Assembly (NCBI GenBank): GCA_903824185.1
Contig: CAIJVU010000036.1
Location: 62,001-126,000, forward strand
Direction of reading: 5' to 3'
From: an uncultured Hyphomicrobiales bacterium
GTDB lineage: Bacteria > Pseudomonadota > Alphaproteobacteria > Rhizobiales > Beijerinckiaceae
Length of the DNA: 64,000 bases
In this document: one piece after another, positions 18,694 to 27,826 of the stretch
Layout of the letters: the number at the start of each line of letters is the position of its first letter
Numbering within the stretch: position 1 is the stretch's first letter
Position numbers and translations under genes: made by a program
Notes under the pieces: model-generated
What the model was told of the DNA's origin: nothing
The model's input: only the letters and a program-made list of their open reading frames with translations
Database searches by the model: none

Positions 18694-19326
18694 TCACAGC
18701 AAAGGATCGATTGCCTTTTCAAGTTCCTCAAGTGACATAGCCCCTTTATACATCTGGCCATTGATAAAGAAGGTCGGGGTGGCATCGATCTGGAAATCTT
18801 TGCCGCCGCGCGTTCTGACCGCCAGCACGGCGTCATAAATCGACTGGTTTTTCAAGCAGGCTTCAAAACTTTCCTGTGTGAAACCGGCCTGCCGCATCAG
18901 GTTTAGCAGGGCTTCGGCGGGCTTATCCACAAAGGCCCATGATTTTTGGGTGTCAAAAAGTAGATCAGAGACCGGATAAAAGCGGTCATTGCCATTGCAG
19001 CGCGCCAGCATGAAACCGGCCACAGCCAGCGGATCGAGCGGAAATTCGCGCAAAATGAAGCGAATTTTGCCGGTTTCGATGTATTTTTCCTTCAATTTCG
19101 GCCAGACATTGGCATGAAACGCCGCACAATGGGAGCAGGTCAGCGAGGCATATTCATAGACCGTGACCTTGGCCTGCTCATTGCCCAGACTGACATCGCC
19201 CAAGGGACCGGCCACCGCCAGCGCCTCGGCGCTGAATTTTGGATCCGCTTTCACCGATGTCCCGCCTAAGGTCATGGAAAGACTGGATAAAGCGGCAGTT
19301 TGAGCAAATTGGCGGCGATTGAGCAT
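18694..19326 (-). CDS. Tat-exported DsbA-like thioredoxin-fold protein
   Basis: A 210-residue periplasmic thiol oxidoreductase of the DsbA/DSBA-like family. From ATG 19324-19326 the N-terminus MLNRRQFAQTAALSSLSM has a twin-arginine-like pair and a hydrophobic core ending near SVKA, suggesting Tat export. The redox centre is CSHC in SLTCSHCAAFH, and the cis-proline loop is DATPTFFING. A GGAG lies 8 nt upstream; the longer frame to 19455 would bury the signal peptide. Its place between dciA-like and smc is conserved order rather than function. Its substrates are unknown. Confidence 0.92.
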   Translation of the reverse strand: MLNRRQFAQTAALSSLSMTLGGTSVKADPKFSAEALAVAGPLGDVSLGNEQAKVTVYEYASLTCSHCAAFHANVWPKLKEKYIETGKIRFILREFPLDPLAVAGFMLARCNGNDRFYPVSDLLFDTQKSWAFVDKPAEALLNLMRQAGFTQESFEACLKNQSIYDAVLAVRTRGGKDFQIDATPTFFINGQMYKGAMSLEELEKAIDPLL

Positions 19327-19534
19327 CAGGGCGACTCCAAAAGAACATGTGAACCTGTTGATGGCAAAGAGATGTGGCAAGAGCAAGGCCCAAGACAAAG
19401 GCGCGGGCGAAAAACCACTTGCGAACCAAAAAAACAAAGGGTCGAAACCGCTCAAAAACCACCGAAACAGGTCAAAAAAACGGGATGAACCAGTCTATCC
19501 AGCCCCAAAATTGCGTTTTTCTTGTCTATCCCGA

Positions 19535-20035
19535 TCAGGTTTTTTTCGACTGTTCGGCGGTCAGCACACCCGCCCCCCATCTGACCAAAGCCTCGCGCAA
19601 ACCAGAATCAGCCACCGCCCCGACCCGCAGTTCCGCCGCCTGAATCGTTTCATCCGTGGGACGAGCCGGTGGCTTGGCGCGCGGCTTATGCTCGACCGGC
19701 CCCTGCTTCAAAACGATCTTGTCGATACAGCGCCAGCCATAGCGGGCATTGATCCGCTCGATCAGAACCGGCACCATATGTTGGACATCGAGCGCGAAGG
19801 CGCTTTCGACCCGCAGCACCAACGTGGCCCCCCCGCCCTCAAGGCCCGCCTCATTGGCGCGCTGCCGCCGCGGCCATTCAAGTTTGACAGGCTGGGTATG
19901 GGCATCCAGAGGCGCACCGATGATCTCCGGCCAACCGGTGACCAGATCAACCGATGCAAAGCCCTGCGCCGCCATAATGGGCTGCAAAAAGGGCTCGACC
20001 AATTCGGCCAGCGGTTTGGCACCGGTTTTTTTCAT
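19535..20035 (-). CDS. DciA-like DUF721 protein
   Basis: A 166-residue protein with the DUF721 core, including the pattern WPEIIGAPLDAHTQPVKLEW, then VLRVESAFALDVQHMVPVLI and a short helix INARYGW. The family includes DciA, which assists loading of the DnaB helicase in bacteria that lack DnaC; that role here comes from family knowledge. The C-terminal 60 residues are Pro/Lys/Arg-rich and probably disordered. It is divergent from mutY (about 50-110 bp) and upstream of the DsbA-like gene. Confidence 0.85.
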   Translation of the reverse strand: MKKTGAKPLAELVEPFLQPIMAAQGFASVDLVTGWPEIIGAPLDAHTQPVKLEWPRRQRANEAGLEGGGATLVLRVESAFALDVQHMVPVLIERINARYGWRCIDKIVLKQGPVEHKPRAKPPARPTDETIQAAELRVGAVADSGLREALVRWGAGVLTAEQSKKT

Positions 20036-20145
20036 GAAAACAGTCTCGATCCATCACATCACGCCCAAGGAGACCCATTCAATCATAAATGAGCGGCAGT
20101 GAACAGGCTTTGAACCGCATGGGGAAAGCGCTATGTCTTGCCGTC

Positions 20146-21324
20146 ATGACAACAAAGCCTCAGCGATCACTCCCGCCAAGCGCCCCAAAAACAACCGCAC
20201 TCCCCCCGCATCCGATCGCGGTGCGCTTGCTTGCTTTCTATGATGCACATCAACGCGCGCTGCCATGGCGTGCGACAGATGACAGGCCCGCCAATCCCTA
20301 TCATGTCTGGCTATCGGAAATCATGCTGCAACAAACAACCGTTGCAGCGGTGAAACCCTATTATGAAAAATTCTTGTTGCTGTTCCCGACCGTCGGGGCT
20401 TTGGCACAAGCGGATCCACAAGAGGTCATGCGGGCATGGGCGGGGCTTGGTTATTATTCACGCGCCCGCAATCTGCATGCCTGTGCGCAACAGGTGGTGC
20501 GCGCTTATCAAGGCCAGTTTCCCGATCACTATGAGGGGTTGAAAGCCTTGCCCGGCATTGGTGATTACACGGCGGCGGCTATTCTTTCCATCGCCTTTGG
20601 CAAACGCGCGCTTGTGATTGATGGCAATGTCGAACGCGTGGTCACCAGGCTCTACAGAGTGGAGACGGAATTGCCCCGCGCGAAGGGAGAAATTCGCGCG
20701 CATCTTGATGTCATCACACCGGAAAAACGCTGCGGTGATTTCGCGCAAAGCATGATGGATCTGGGCGCAACCTTATGTACGCCGCGCAAGCCCGCTTGTT
20801 CTTTATGCCCGCTTCATCAGGACTGTCTTTCGGCCCATCAAGCGGATGCGGAAACTTTTCCGCGCAAGGCACCAAAAAAAGAAAGACCGCGCCGTCTGGG
20901 GCAAGCCATTGTGGTGTTGCGCGATGATGGCTCTTTGTTGATGCGCACACGGCCGCCGAAGGGGCTGTTGGGCGGCATGAGTGAAGTACCCAACAGCGAT
21001 TGGACGCCCGAGCCAGCCGCTTTCGTAGCCCAAGATTTGTTGCCCTTCAAAGCGACGTGGCAACGCTGTCCCGACCCTGTACGGCATGTGTTCACGCATT
21101 TTGAATTGCATCTGGAGATCTATGTCGCGAAGATCCCCGCGCGCCACAAAGCGCCGGATGGCATGCGCTTTGTCGCCCTTGAGGCGCTTGCAGAGGAAGC
21201 CTTGCCAAGTGTGATGCAAAAAGTGGTGAACGCGGGATTGGTGGCTTTGGGAGTGCGTGTTCAAACGCCTATCAAGGATACAAAGACAAAGTCGGCATCG
21301 ATCAAAAAATCGGCTGGGCAATAA
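20146..21324 (+). CDS. mutY: A/G-specific adenine DNA glycosylase
   Basis: Removes adenine mispaired with 8-oxoguanine in base-excision repair. The helix-hairpin-helix is LPGIGDYTAAAILSIAFG, followed by the catalytic Asp in VIDGNVERVV; the general-acid Glu is in LSEIMLQQT. The [4Fe-4S] cluster ligands are seen as C-x6-C-x2-C-x5-C (CTPRKPACSLCPLHQDC). The C-terminal NUDIX-like domain follows. ATG 20146 gives 392 residues; the frame extends upstream to 20089 with two more ATGs, none with a clear ribosome-binding site, so the start is uncertain. It is followed by the repeat island. Confidence 0.96.
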   Translation: MTTKPQRSLPPSAPKTTALPPHPIAVRLLAFYDAHQRALPWRATDDRPANPYHVWLSEIMLQQTTVAAVKPYYEKFLLLFPTVGALAQADPQEVMRAWAGLGYYSRARNLHACAQQVVRAYQGQFPDHYEGLKALPGIGDYTAAAILSIAFGKRALVIDGNVERVVTRLYRVETELPRAKGEIRAHLDVITPEKRCGDFAQSMMDLGATLCTPRKPACSLCPLHQDCLSAHQADAETFPRKAPKKERPRRLGQAIVVLRDDGSLLMRTRPPKGLLGGMSEVPNSDWTPEPAAFVAQDLLPFKATWQRCPDPVRHVFTHFELHLEIYVAKIPARHKAPDGMRFVALEALAEEALPSVMQKVVNAGLVALGVRVQTPIKDTKTKSASIKKSAGQ

Positions 21325-21335
21325 GCATCAAAAAA

Positions 21336-21782
21336 TGGATTGCCGCGCGGCGTCCCGCCGCTCGCAATGACGAGGGCGGAATGAATGGCTCAGCAGAGAT
21401 TCGTAACGATGCAAGACGAAAGAGCCGAATCAACTACTCCCGTCATTGCGAGCGTAGCGAAGCAATCCAGTTTTAATAATCACCCATCCATCGCACTGGC
21501 AAAAATGGATTGCCGCGCGGCGTCCCGCCGCTCGCAATGACGGGGGGGTTGGCAAGAGTGCGCGGGTGGTGCGGCACGATCGCAATGACGCATGGTTTGC
21601 GGCCCCACTCCCGTCATTGCGAGCGTAGCGAAGCAATCCATTATAGCAGTCTCTGAACCGACCCCGTCATTACGACCGCGAGCAAAGCGACGCGGGAAGC
21701 AATCCAGAAAAAACACCGCGGCGTTTGAATACGACACTCAAAGATGGATTGCCACGCGGCTTTCAGCCGCTCGCAATGACGC
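21336..21782. repeat. Array of six alternating palindromic (REP/BIME-like) repeats
   Basis: Copies lie at 21336-21372, 21441-21470, 21506-21542, 21612-21640, 21665-21707 and 21745-21782, in orientations F, R, F, R, R, F, plus a partial end at 21581-21590. One end reads TGGATTGC and the other CGCAATGACG, so each copy can fold on ATTGC/GCAAT. F copies 1 and 3 share 42 identical bases, and R copies 2 and 4 about 33. F-R pairs define two elements of 134 and 135 bp (21336-21469, 21506-21640) with TGGATTGC/GCAATCCA ends. The whole 21325-22043 gap after mutY holds these repeats, an AT-rich stretch, a terminator and a tandem repeat, and no gene that I can support. Confidence 0.9.
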
Positions 21783-21794
21783 GGTGTGAATATG

Positions 21795-21808
21795 ATTTTT
21801 TAAAAAAT
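21795..21808. repeat. AT-only 14-bp palindrome
   Basis: A perfect palindrome of one A, six T, six A and one T inside an AT-rich stretch (about 21783-21850) that separates the palindromic repeats from the terminator. No promoter or protein-binding motif was recognised. Confidence 0.5.
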
Positions 21809-21847
21809 AAATCGTTTTGGTGCACTTATTAAACAATGCGGGAGCTA

Positions 21848-21878
21848 TAAAAAAGGGTGGCGCGGGGCGCTACCCTTT
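21848..21878 (-). terminator. Rho-independent terminator of the Spy/LTXXQ-type gene
   Basis: On the minus strand the 12-bp stem AAAGGGTAGCGC/GCGCCACCCTTT, broken only by one A-C mismatch and closed by a CCC loop, is followed by TTTTAT after the last stem Ts. It lies about 165 bp downstream of the stop at 22044, beyond the 44-bp tandem repeats, so those repeats would form the 3' untranslated region. Confidence 0.8.
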
Positions 21879-21909
21879 CAACAATCACAGCATATAAAAG
21901 CGGCACGAA

Positions 21910-22060
21910 AAATCATCACTCTTCAAAGAGAGAGAGGCAACTTTTCCAAGAAGAAATCATCCCTCTGCAAAGAAATAGCCGCAGCTTCTCCAAGAAGAAC
22001 TCATCCCTCTTCAAACAAACAGCCGCGGCTTCTCAAAGAAAAATCAACGCTCGTCAAACA
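21910..22060 (-). repeat. Tandem repeat, period about 44 bp, reaching the stop codon of the adjacent gene
   Basis: Units start at 21910, 21954, 21998 and 22041 (spacing 44, 44, 43). Each begins with a variant of AATCATCCCTCTTCAAA, and the first three end with a variant of CTTCTCCAAGAAG, which is itself a small inverted repeat. The fourth copy is partial: its first 20 bases contain the TGA (22044-22046) and last codons of the minus-strand gene. The period is not a multiple of three. Confidence 0.8.
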
Positions 22061-22583
22061 GGTGATGAACGCCTTCGCGCATCCGGTTGACCCAACCTTC
22101 GGGATGGCCAGTGTGTTGTGCCCAACGCACGCGGTCGCGTTGTTTGTCATCAAGCTTGGCATAAAGCGCGTCAAAAGGCGGGCGCACCAGCTTCATGGCA
22201 TCAACGGTGGCCTGTGCGGTTTTCTCGATCCGCGCCAAACGACCGACAGGGGTTTGATCAGCCCGCTCGGCCTCAGACGGACAGGCTGCTTTAAACACCT
22301 GATCTGCTTTGGTGACGGCTGCTTTCAAAGCGTCGAAATCGGCTTTTTGTTCCGGTTTGGGTTGTACGGTATTTTCAAAATGCTTGATGAAGCGCAAGGA
22401 CATTTCACTGTTTTCAGCACACAGCATCATGCCCATGCCGCGCCCGCGCATGCCCTCATGCGGCTTGGGACCGCCTTCGGCTTGCGGGGGTTGTTGGGCC
22501 ATGGCCAAGCCTGCCGTGCCCGCAAAACACAGAGCGAGGAAGGCCTGACGGAACATACGGGGTGAACGAGTTGAAGATTGCAT
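22044..22583 (-). CDS. Spy/CpxP-like (LTXXQ) periplasmic protein
   Basis: A 179-residue exported protein. From ATG 22581-22583, with AGGAG 6 nt upstream, it has a signal peptide (RQAFLALCFAGTAGLAMAQ) and a mature, helical, charged chain with a Met/Gly-rich segment GMRGRGMGMM. The repeats KPEQKADFDALK and LDDKQRDRVRWAQ resemble the LTxxQ motif of periplasmic chaperone/metal-sensor proteins of the Spy family. The assignment rests on these weak motifs. A 6-bp-stem hairpin (22610-22627) lies in its leader. It follows ccrM on the same strand with a 124-bp gap. Confidence 0.7.
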   Translation of the reverse strand: MQSSTRSPRMFRQAFLALCFAGTAGLAMAQQPPQAEGGPKPHEGMRGRGMGMMLCAENSEMSLRFIKHFENTVQPKPEQKADFDALKAAVTKADQVFKAACPSEAERADQTPVGRLARIEKTAQATVDAMKLVRPPFDALYAKLDDKQRDRVRWAQHTGHPEGWVNRMREGVHHLFDER

Positions 22584-22707
22584 GGAGGTCTCCTGACATA
22601 CGGTTTTCGCCGTCCTCAAGCGGACGGGGATTGCAAATCCGTTCCCCCAATCTTGCAAGCCAATATGGCCCGATTGAGGCAGAGCGTTGAATTTTAAATT
22701 TGGCTGA

Positions 22708-23940
<1,233 letters not shown>

Positions 23941-24004
23941 GGTAAAGGAAGCCCTAAAAATCAGCTCTTGCGCGGGCATTGGGGGCAAGGCTTCGCGGAC
24001 ATGG

Positions 24005-24019
24005 TAAAGGATGGGTTAA
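24005..24019 (-). promoter_or_regulatory. CtrA-like box upstream of ccrM
   Basis: On the minus strand TTAA-CCCATCC-TTTA matches the CtrA consensus TTAA-N7-TTAA at seven of eight positions. It lies about 107-121 bp before the ccrM start. In Caulobacter ccrM transcription is activated by CtrA, so the location makes sense; binding here is inference. Confidence 0.45.
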
Positions 24020-24037
24020 CAAAAGGGCTCAAAGTCC

Positions 24038-24652
24038 TTATGGGGTCTTTTGTTTCAAGGGGGCAAAAGACAGCCGGTGATGCTTTGTGGGGCCTTGCTG
24101 TGACAAAGCTTGCAGATGTTTTGCGGTGCCATAGCCCGCATGGGCTGCAAAGCCATAGGCGGGATAATGCCGATCAAGGCGTGCCATCATGCGGTCGCGG
24201 GTGACTTTGGCAATGATCGAGGCTGCGGCAATGGACAGTACTTTGCCATCCCCGCCAATCACCGCCTCGCCTTTTGCGGCAAAGGGGGGAAGATCGCGCC
24301 CATCCACCAACATGACATCGGGTTTGACCGACAGGCCCGACAAAGCCAAAGCCATGGCCCGCAAGGTCGCTTGCCTGATATTGATGACATCAATCACGCT
24401 GGCCGGGAGGGAGGCAACAGACACCGCGCGGGCCTGTGCCATGATCAAGGGATAAAGCGCCGCGCGCTTTTTGGCATTCAACGCTTTGGAATCATCAAGC
24501 CCTGCAGGCACCTGCGCGAGATCGAGAATGACGGCCGCTGCCACCACGGGCCCCGCCAAAGGGCCACGCCCGACTTCATCGACACCGGCAATCGCTGAAA
24601 AGCCTTGCGACAGCCAAGCCTGTTCATAGTGATCATGAGGTCCGTTGGTCAT
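24038..24652 (-). CDS. rnhB: Ribonuclease HII
   Basis: Cleaves the RNA strand of RNA-DNA hybrids, including single ribonucleotides in DNA. The 204-residue product has the DEG-like active-site block GVDEVGRGPLAGPVVAAAV and downstream acidic residues in MLVDGRDLP and the conserved IIAKVTRDRMM. Start is ATG 24650-24652. It sits between the radical SAM gene (95 bp upstream) and ccrM (139 bp downstream, same strand), a common alphaproteobacterial neighbourhood. Confidence 0.97.
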   Translation of the reverse strand: MTNGPHDHYEQAWLSQGFSAIAGVDEVGRGPLAGPVVAAAVILDLAQVPAGLDDSKALNAKKRAALYPLIMAQARAVSVASLPASVIDVINIRQATLRAMALALSGLSVKPDVMLVDGRDLPPFAAKGEAVIGGDGKVLSIAAASIIAKVTRDRMMARLDRHYPAYGFAAHAGYGTAKHLQALSQQGPTKHHRLSFAPLKQKTP

Positions 24653-24747
24653 GGGGTCCGTTGGTTATGCGCTTGTCTGTCTTCCCTAGCCCGCGCGCTC
24701 ATCCCTCATCACGCGGGCGGGTGATCAGAGGTAAAGGCAGAAGATAC

Positions 24748-25854
24748 TTAAAACAAGGACATTTGCGCACCCTCGCGGATCGGCGCCTTGAACAAATCCA
24801 CCCGCAAAGAGCGCCGCTTGCGATTGAGCCCCAAGCGCTGGCAGGCGACATGAAAGCGCTTGGCCATTAGTTCCGCATAAGCGCCCTCGCCGGTGTGCCG
24901 GATGCCAAAGCGCGCATCATAATCCTTGCCGTTGCGCGTGGACTGGATGAGCGACAGGATATGACGCAATTTGCCTGGATAATGTTCCAACAGCCATTCG
25001 CGAAACAGATCCCGCAATTCGAGCGGCAGACGCAACAAAATATAGCCCGCTTCGGTTGCACCCGCCTCTGCGGCCTGTTCGAGAATCTGTTCCATTTCAT
25101 GATCGTTCAAAGCAGGGATCATCGGGGCTGTCATGACCATGGCAGGCACGCCCGCTTGCACCAAAGTGCGCAGAGCATCAAGACGCTTGGCGGGCGTGCT
25201 GGCGCGCGGCTCCATCTGACGGGCCAGCTTGGGATCAAGCGTTGTGATCGACAAAGCCACTTTAGCCAGCCCCTGCGCGGCCATGGGCGCCAAAAGATCG
25301 AGATCGCGCAAGACCAAAGCCGATTTGGTGACGATGCCGACGGGATGGCGCGCCTCGGCCAAGACATGCAACAAACGCCGCATGATTTTACGCTCGCGCT
25401 CAATCGGCTGATAGGGATCGGTATTGGTGCCGATGGCGATCATGCGCGGCTGGTAATTGGGCGCGGATAATTCCCGCTCCAGCAATGTCTCAGCGCCCTC
25501 TTTGACGAACAAGCGCGTTTCGAAATCAAGTCCCGGAGACAGGCCCATATAGGCATGGGTCGGGCGGGCAAAACAATAAATGCAGCCATGCTCGCAGCCC
25601 CGATAGGGGTTGATGGAGCGGTCAAATTCGAGATCGGGGGAACTGTTGCGCGAAATGATGCTTTTGGGTTTTTCCACAACCACATCGGTTTTAAAGGGGG
25701 GCAAATCCGCCACACTCTCCCAGCCGTCATCCATCAGGCTGCGCGCCAAAGGCTCGAACCGCCCCGTGGGATTGGAGACAGAGCCGCGCCCGCGCCGTCT
25801 GGCACCATCGACCGCGCTGAGAGCCCCCTCTGCCGCTTGGACCTGACTTTTCAT
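24748..25854 (-). CDS. PA0069-family radical SAM protein
   Basis: A 368-residue radical SAM enzyme resembling the spore photoproduct lyase-like family. The cluster-binding motif CEHGCIYC (C-x3-... with C-x2-C end) is in NPYRGCEHGCIYCFARPTHA near residue 78. The N-terminus has a conserved GRGSVSNPTGRFEP segment before the domain. The substrate of the family is not known to me. Start is ATG 25852-25854. It is upstream of rnhB and divergent from the short GT2-like gene with 142 bp between. Confidence 0.9.
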   Translation of the reverse strand: MKSQVQAAEGALSAVDGARRRGRGSVSNPTGRFEPLARSLMDDGWESVADLPPFKTDVVVEKPKSIISRNSSPDLEFDRSINPYRGCEHGCIYCFARPTHAYMGLSPGLDFETRLFVKEGAETLLERELSAPNYQPRMIAIGTNTDPYQPIERERKIMRRLLHVLAEARHPVGIVTKSALVLRDLDLLAPMAAQGLAKVALSITTLDPKLARQMEPRASTPAKRLDALRTLVQAGVPAMVMTAPMIPALNDHEMEQILEQAAEAGATEAGYILLRLPLELRDLFREWLLEHYPGKLRHILSLIQSTRNGKDYDARFGIRHTGEGAYAELMAKRFHVACQRLGLNRKRRSLRVDLFKAPIREGAQMSLF

Positions 25855-25996
25855 CGCTTATCCTTTTCTCAAAACGAGAACATTTGCAGAACATCGCCTG
25901 AGTCGAACCGCGAAAGCAAGCCAAAAAGCCCGCACCCTGCCCAAACGGTGAGAATTTGGGCAGGCATAACCCGAAAAAAGAGGCTAGAGACTTTTT

Positions 25997-26512
25997 ATGT
26001 CGAGCCTGATTCTGCCTTTGACCGGCCCTGAACCTGCATTGCTGGAAACGCTGGCGGCCTGTGTGCCCGCCGTGGCGGAAGGCTTTGTGCGCGAGGCCAT
26101 TGTGGTGACGCGCGAACGTTCTTCAGATCTCGATGGGGTGATTGATGCGGCGGGCTGCCAGCTGGTGGAGGCCCAAGGCGATGCCTGGTCTTTGCTGCGC
26201 GCCGGTGCCCAAAACGCCCGCAGCCACTGGCTTTTGGTGCTGACGCCGGGCTTGGTGCCGCTGAGCGGCTGGATGCCGCAAATCGGGGATTTTCTGATGG
26301 AAAATGATCCGGCGCTGATCGGTCTCGCGCAGCTCAACCACAAAGGCCCATGGATCGAGCGCCTGTTGGCGCAAGGGCGTGACAGGCTCAGGGGCGTCAG
26401 CCAAAGCCGCCTGCCCTATGGCTGCCTCATCCACAAATCAGGGTTAGACGCCCCCGAACGGCTTTTTCGCCGCACACTTGACTGGCGGCTGGCCGACCGG
26501 CGGTCGCGCTAG
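25997..26512 (+). CDS. Short glycosyltransferase family 2-like protein, probably degenerate
   Basis: A 171-residue protein that resembles the first half of a GT-A fold: AIVVTRERSSDLDGVIDAAGCQLVEAQGD followed by LLRAGAQNARSHWLLVLTPG, with a Rossmann-like rhythm. The usual nucleotide-sugar DxD motif is not visible, and the length is half that of a full GT2. Similar short proteins beside this radical SAM gene are, as I recall, annotated as glycosyltransferases in Hyphomicrobiales. Catalytic activity is doubtful. It ends 5 bp from the convergent lipoprotein gene. Confidence 0.65.
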   Translation: MSSLILPLTGPEPALLETLAACVPAVAEGFVREAIVVTRERSSDLDGVIDAAGCQLVEAQGDAWSLLRAGAQNARSHWLLVLTPGLVPLSGWMPQIGDFLMENDPALIGLAQLNHKGPWIERLLAQGRDRLRGVSQSRLPYGCLIHKSGLDAPERLFRRTLDWRLADRRSR

Positions 26513-26517
26513 GACGC

Positions 26518-27168
26518 TCAGCGCTTCTTTTTGGCCGATGATGCGGAGGCTTCGCCGCCGCCACTGCCTTTGAGGCTGAGCTGGATCACCAGTTCTTCCG
26601 CCCCTTGCGGCACGATGATGTCGCGCTCGACCATGACAATACTGCCCTGCGCCTGACCATTGGCCAAAGTCACCGATCCACGCGTCACGCGGGAGGCGAC
26701 CACCTTGGTGCCGCGCAGCATGGTGATGGACACGGGCGCAGTATAAGTGCCCGATGTTCCCGCCGGTCCCAACAGAACCCGCGCCTCGACGCCCACATGA
26801 ATGCGGATGTTTTTGCCATCCTTGGCGCATTCGCGCGCGGTATTGATGATGCTGATCTGGCTTTTGACGACATCGCCGCCCTGCCGAATCACGCTGTCCT
26901 CGGCGGTGAAGGTCGGGGACGGGCATTCCGGCGGATCCTCGTCATCGGTGATCACGCGGGAAGGCGGCTTGGCGCCCCCATAGAGAATATCTTTGAAGGA
27001 GAACCCCGAACTGTCCTCGCCGCTAGGGCTGGCCGTGGCCGGTTTGGCGGGCGCCGGATCGGATTTCGGGATCAGATTACTCAAACTGACGCTGTTGCAG
27101 CCCGAAAGACCAAGCGCAACGGCCAGAATCAGCCCTTTTCGCATCCCATTTATCGTGAGCTGTGCCAT
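26518..27168 (-). CDS. Putative outer-membrane or periplasmic lipoprotein of unknown function
   Basis: From ATG 27166-27168 the product has 216 residues. It starts with MAQLTINGMRKGLILAVALG and reaches a lipobox LSGC, so it should be lipidated on Cys. A Pro/Ala/Ser linker follows, then a beta-rich domain with two pairs of Cys (ECPSPTF and RECAKDG) and a C-terminal Lys/Arg tail. I do not recognise the family. Alternative starts are GTG 27186 and ATG 27144. It follows the IalB gene by about 90 bp on the same strand and may share its transcript. Confidence 0.75.
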   Translation of the reverse strand: MAQLTINGMRKGLILAVALGLSGCNSVSLSNLIPKSDPAPAKPATASPSGEDSSGFSFKDILYGGAKPPSRVITDDEDPPECPSPTFTAEDSVIRQGGDVVKSQISIINTARECAKDGKNIRIHVGVEARVLLGPAGTSGTYTAPVSITMLRGTKVVASRVTRGSVTLANGQAQGSIVMVERDIIVPQGAEELVIQLSLKGSGGGEASASSAKKKR

Positions 27169-27256
27169 CTGATCTTCTATCCTCACCCCACCGCCCTGTG
27201 TGTGACAGGCGCGTCAAATTCCGCATACCGCCCAAGATAGTAACGCATCTTGGGCT

Positions 27257-27826
27257 TTATTGCATCAAAGCCTGCATGCCCTCGTCAAATCCCGCCAGCG
27301 AGAGCGGGAAGCCTAGACCGTCTTTGACCGGCAGACCATCCTTGCCAGCGACAAAATAGCTGAAAACGGCGGTTTTTCCGGATTTGAACTGATTATACAA
27401 GACATCATCAAAGGGCACCTCCGCCAGACAGCCAAAGCGGTCACAGCGTGAAAACGCCGCCCGTCCGACATCCAAAGCGTCGATTTTCAATCCCAAACGT
27501 CCCACCAGATTGACATTGAGCGGGGTAATCACCCGCAAAAGCAGCGCTTTAGGAACTTCCGAGGTGCGGATCACCAGCACGGACAAGACCATGTCCGGCC
27601 GCTTTTCATCCACAAGGGTCTGCACCAGCGCACAGCTTTCTTTGCCGCCCGCAGCCCCCGCCTCGCAGCGCAAAGACCAATCGGCAAAATTGGCTTTGAC
27701 CGAAACAGCGCCCGCCACCGGCGCTGGCGCCTGCGCGAAACCGGACAGGCTTAGACCAAAAAAAGCCAATAAAAACAATGCAATCATGGAAAAAGGCCGG
27801 AAATCCGAGGGTTTTAAAATCGGCAT
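27257..27826 (-). CDS. Invasion-associated locus B (IalB) family protein
   Basis: A 189-residue exported protein with a signal peptide (MIALFLLAFFGLSLSGFAQA) and the family pattern: FADWSLRCEAG, a conserved Cys in KESCALVQTL, then FSRCDRFGCLAEVPFDD and the C-terminal GFDEGMQAL. IalB in Bartonella contributes to erythrocyte invasion, but members in free-living alphaproteobacteria have no assigned role. It is divergent from ctaC, with a 321-bp spacer, a neighbourhood seen in Hyphomicrobiales. Confidence 0.9.
   Translation of the reverse strand: MPILKPSDFRPFSMIALFLLAFFGLSLSGFAQAPAPVAGAVSVKANFADWSLRCEAGAAGGKESCALVQTLVDEKRPDMVLSVLVIRTSEVPKALLLRVITPLNVNLVGRLGLKIDALDVGRAAFSRCDRFGCLAEVPFDDVLYNQFKSGKTAVFSYFVAGKDGLPVKDGLGFPLSLAGFDEGMQALMQ

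Noticed and set aside
19474-19533. CGGGAT/ATCCCG stem with T run after the DciA-like gene
   Set aside because: The loop exceeds 40 bases, so a functional intrinsic terminator is doubtful.
21336-21782. Possible CRISPR array
   Set aside because: Repeats alternate in orientation, vary in length, and spacers are irregular; no cas genes are present.
21857-22090. Plus-strand open frame of 77 codons rich in Ser, Lys and Gln
   Set aside because: It lies across the 44-bp tandem repeat and the antisense 3' end of the Spy-like gene, its repeats are not in frame, and it has no ribosome-binding site.
24690-24719. GC-rich inverted repeat between the radical SAM gene and rnhB
   Set aside because: Seven-bp stem with a long loop and no T tract; probably chance in GC-rich sequence.
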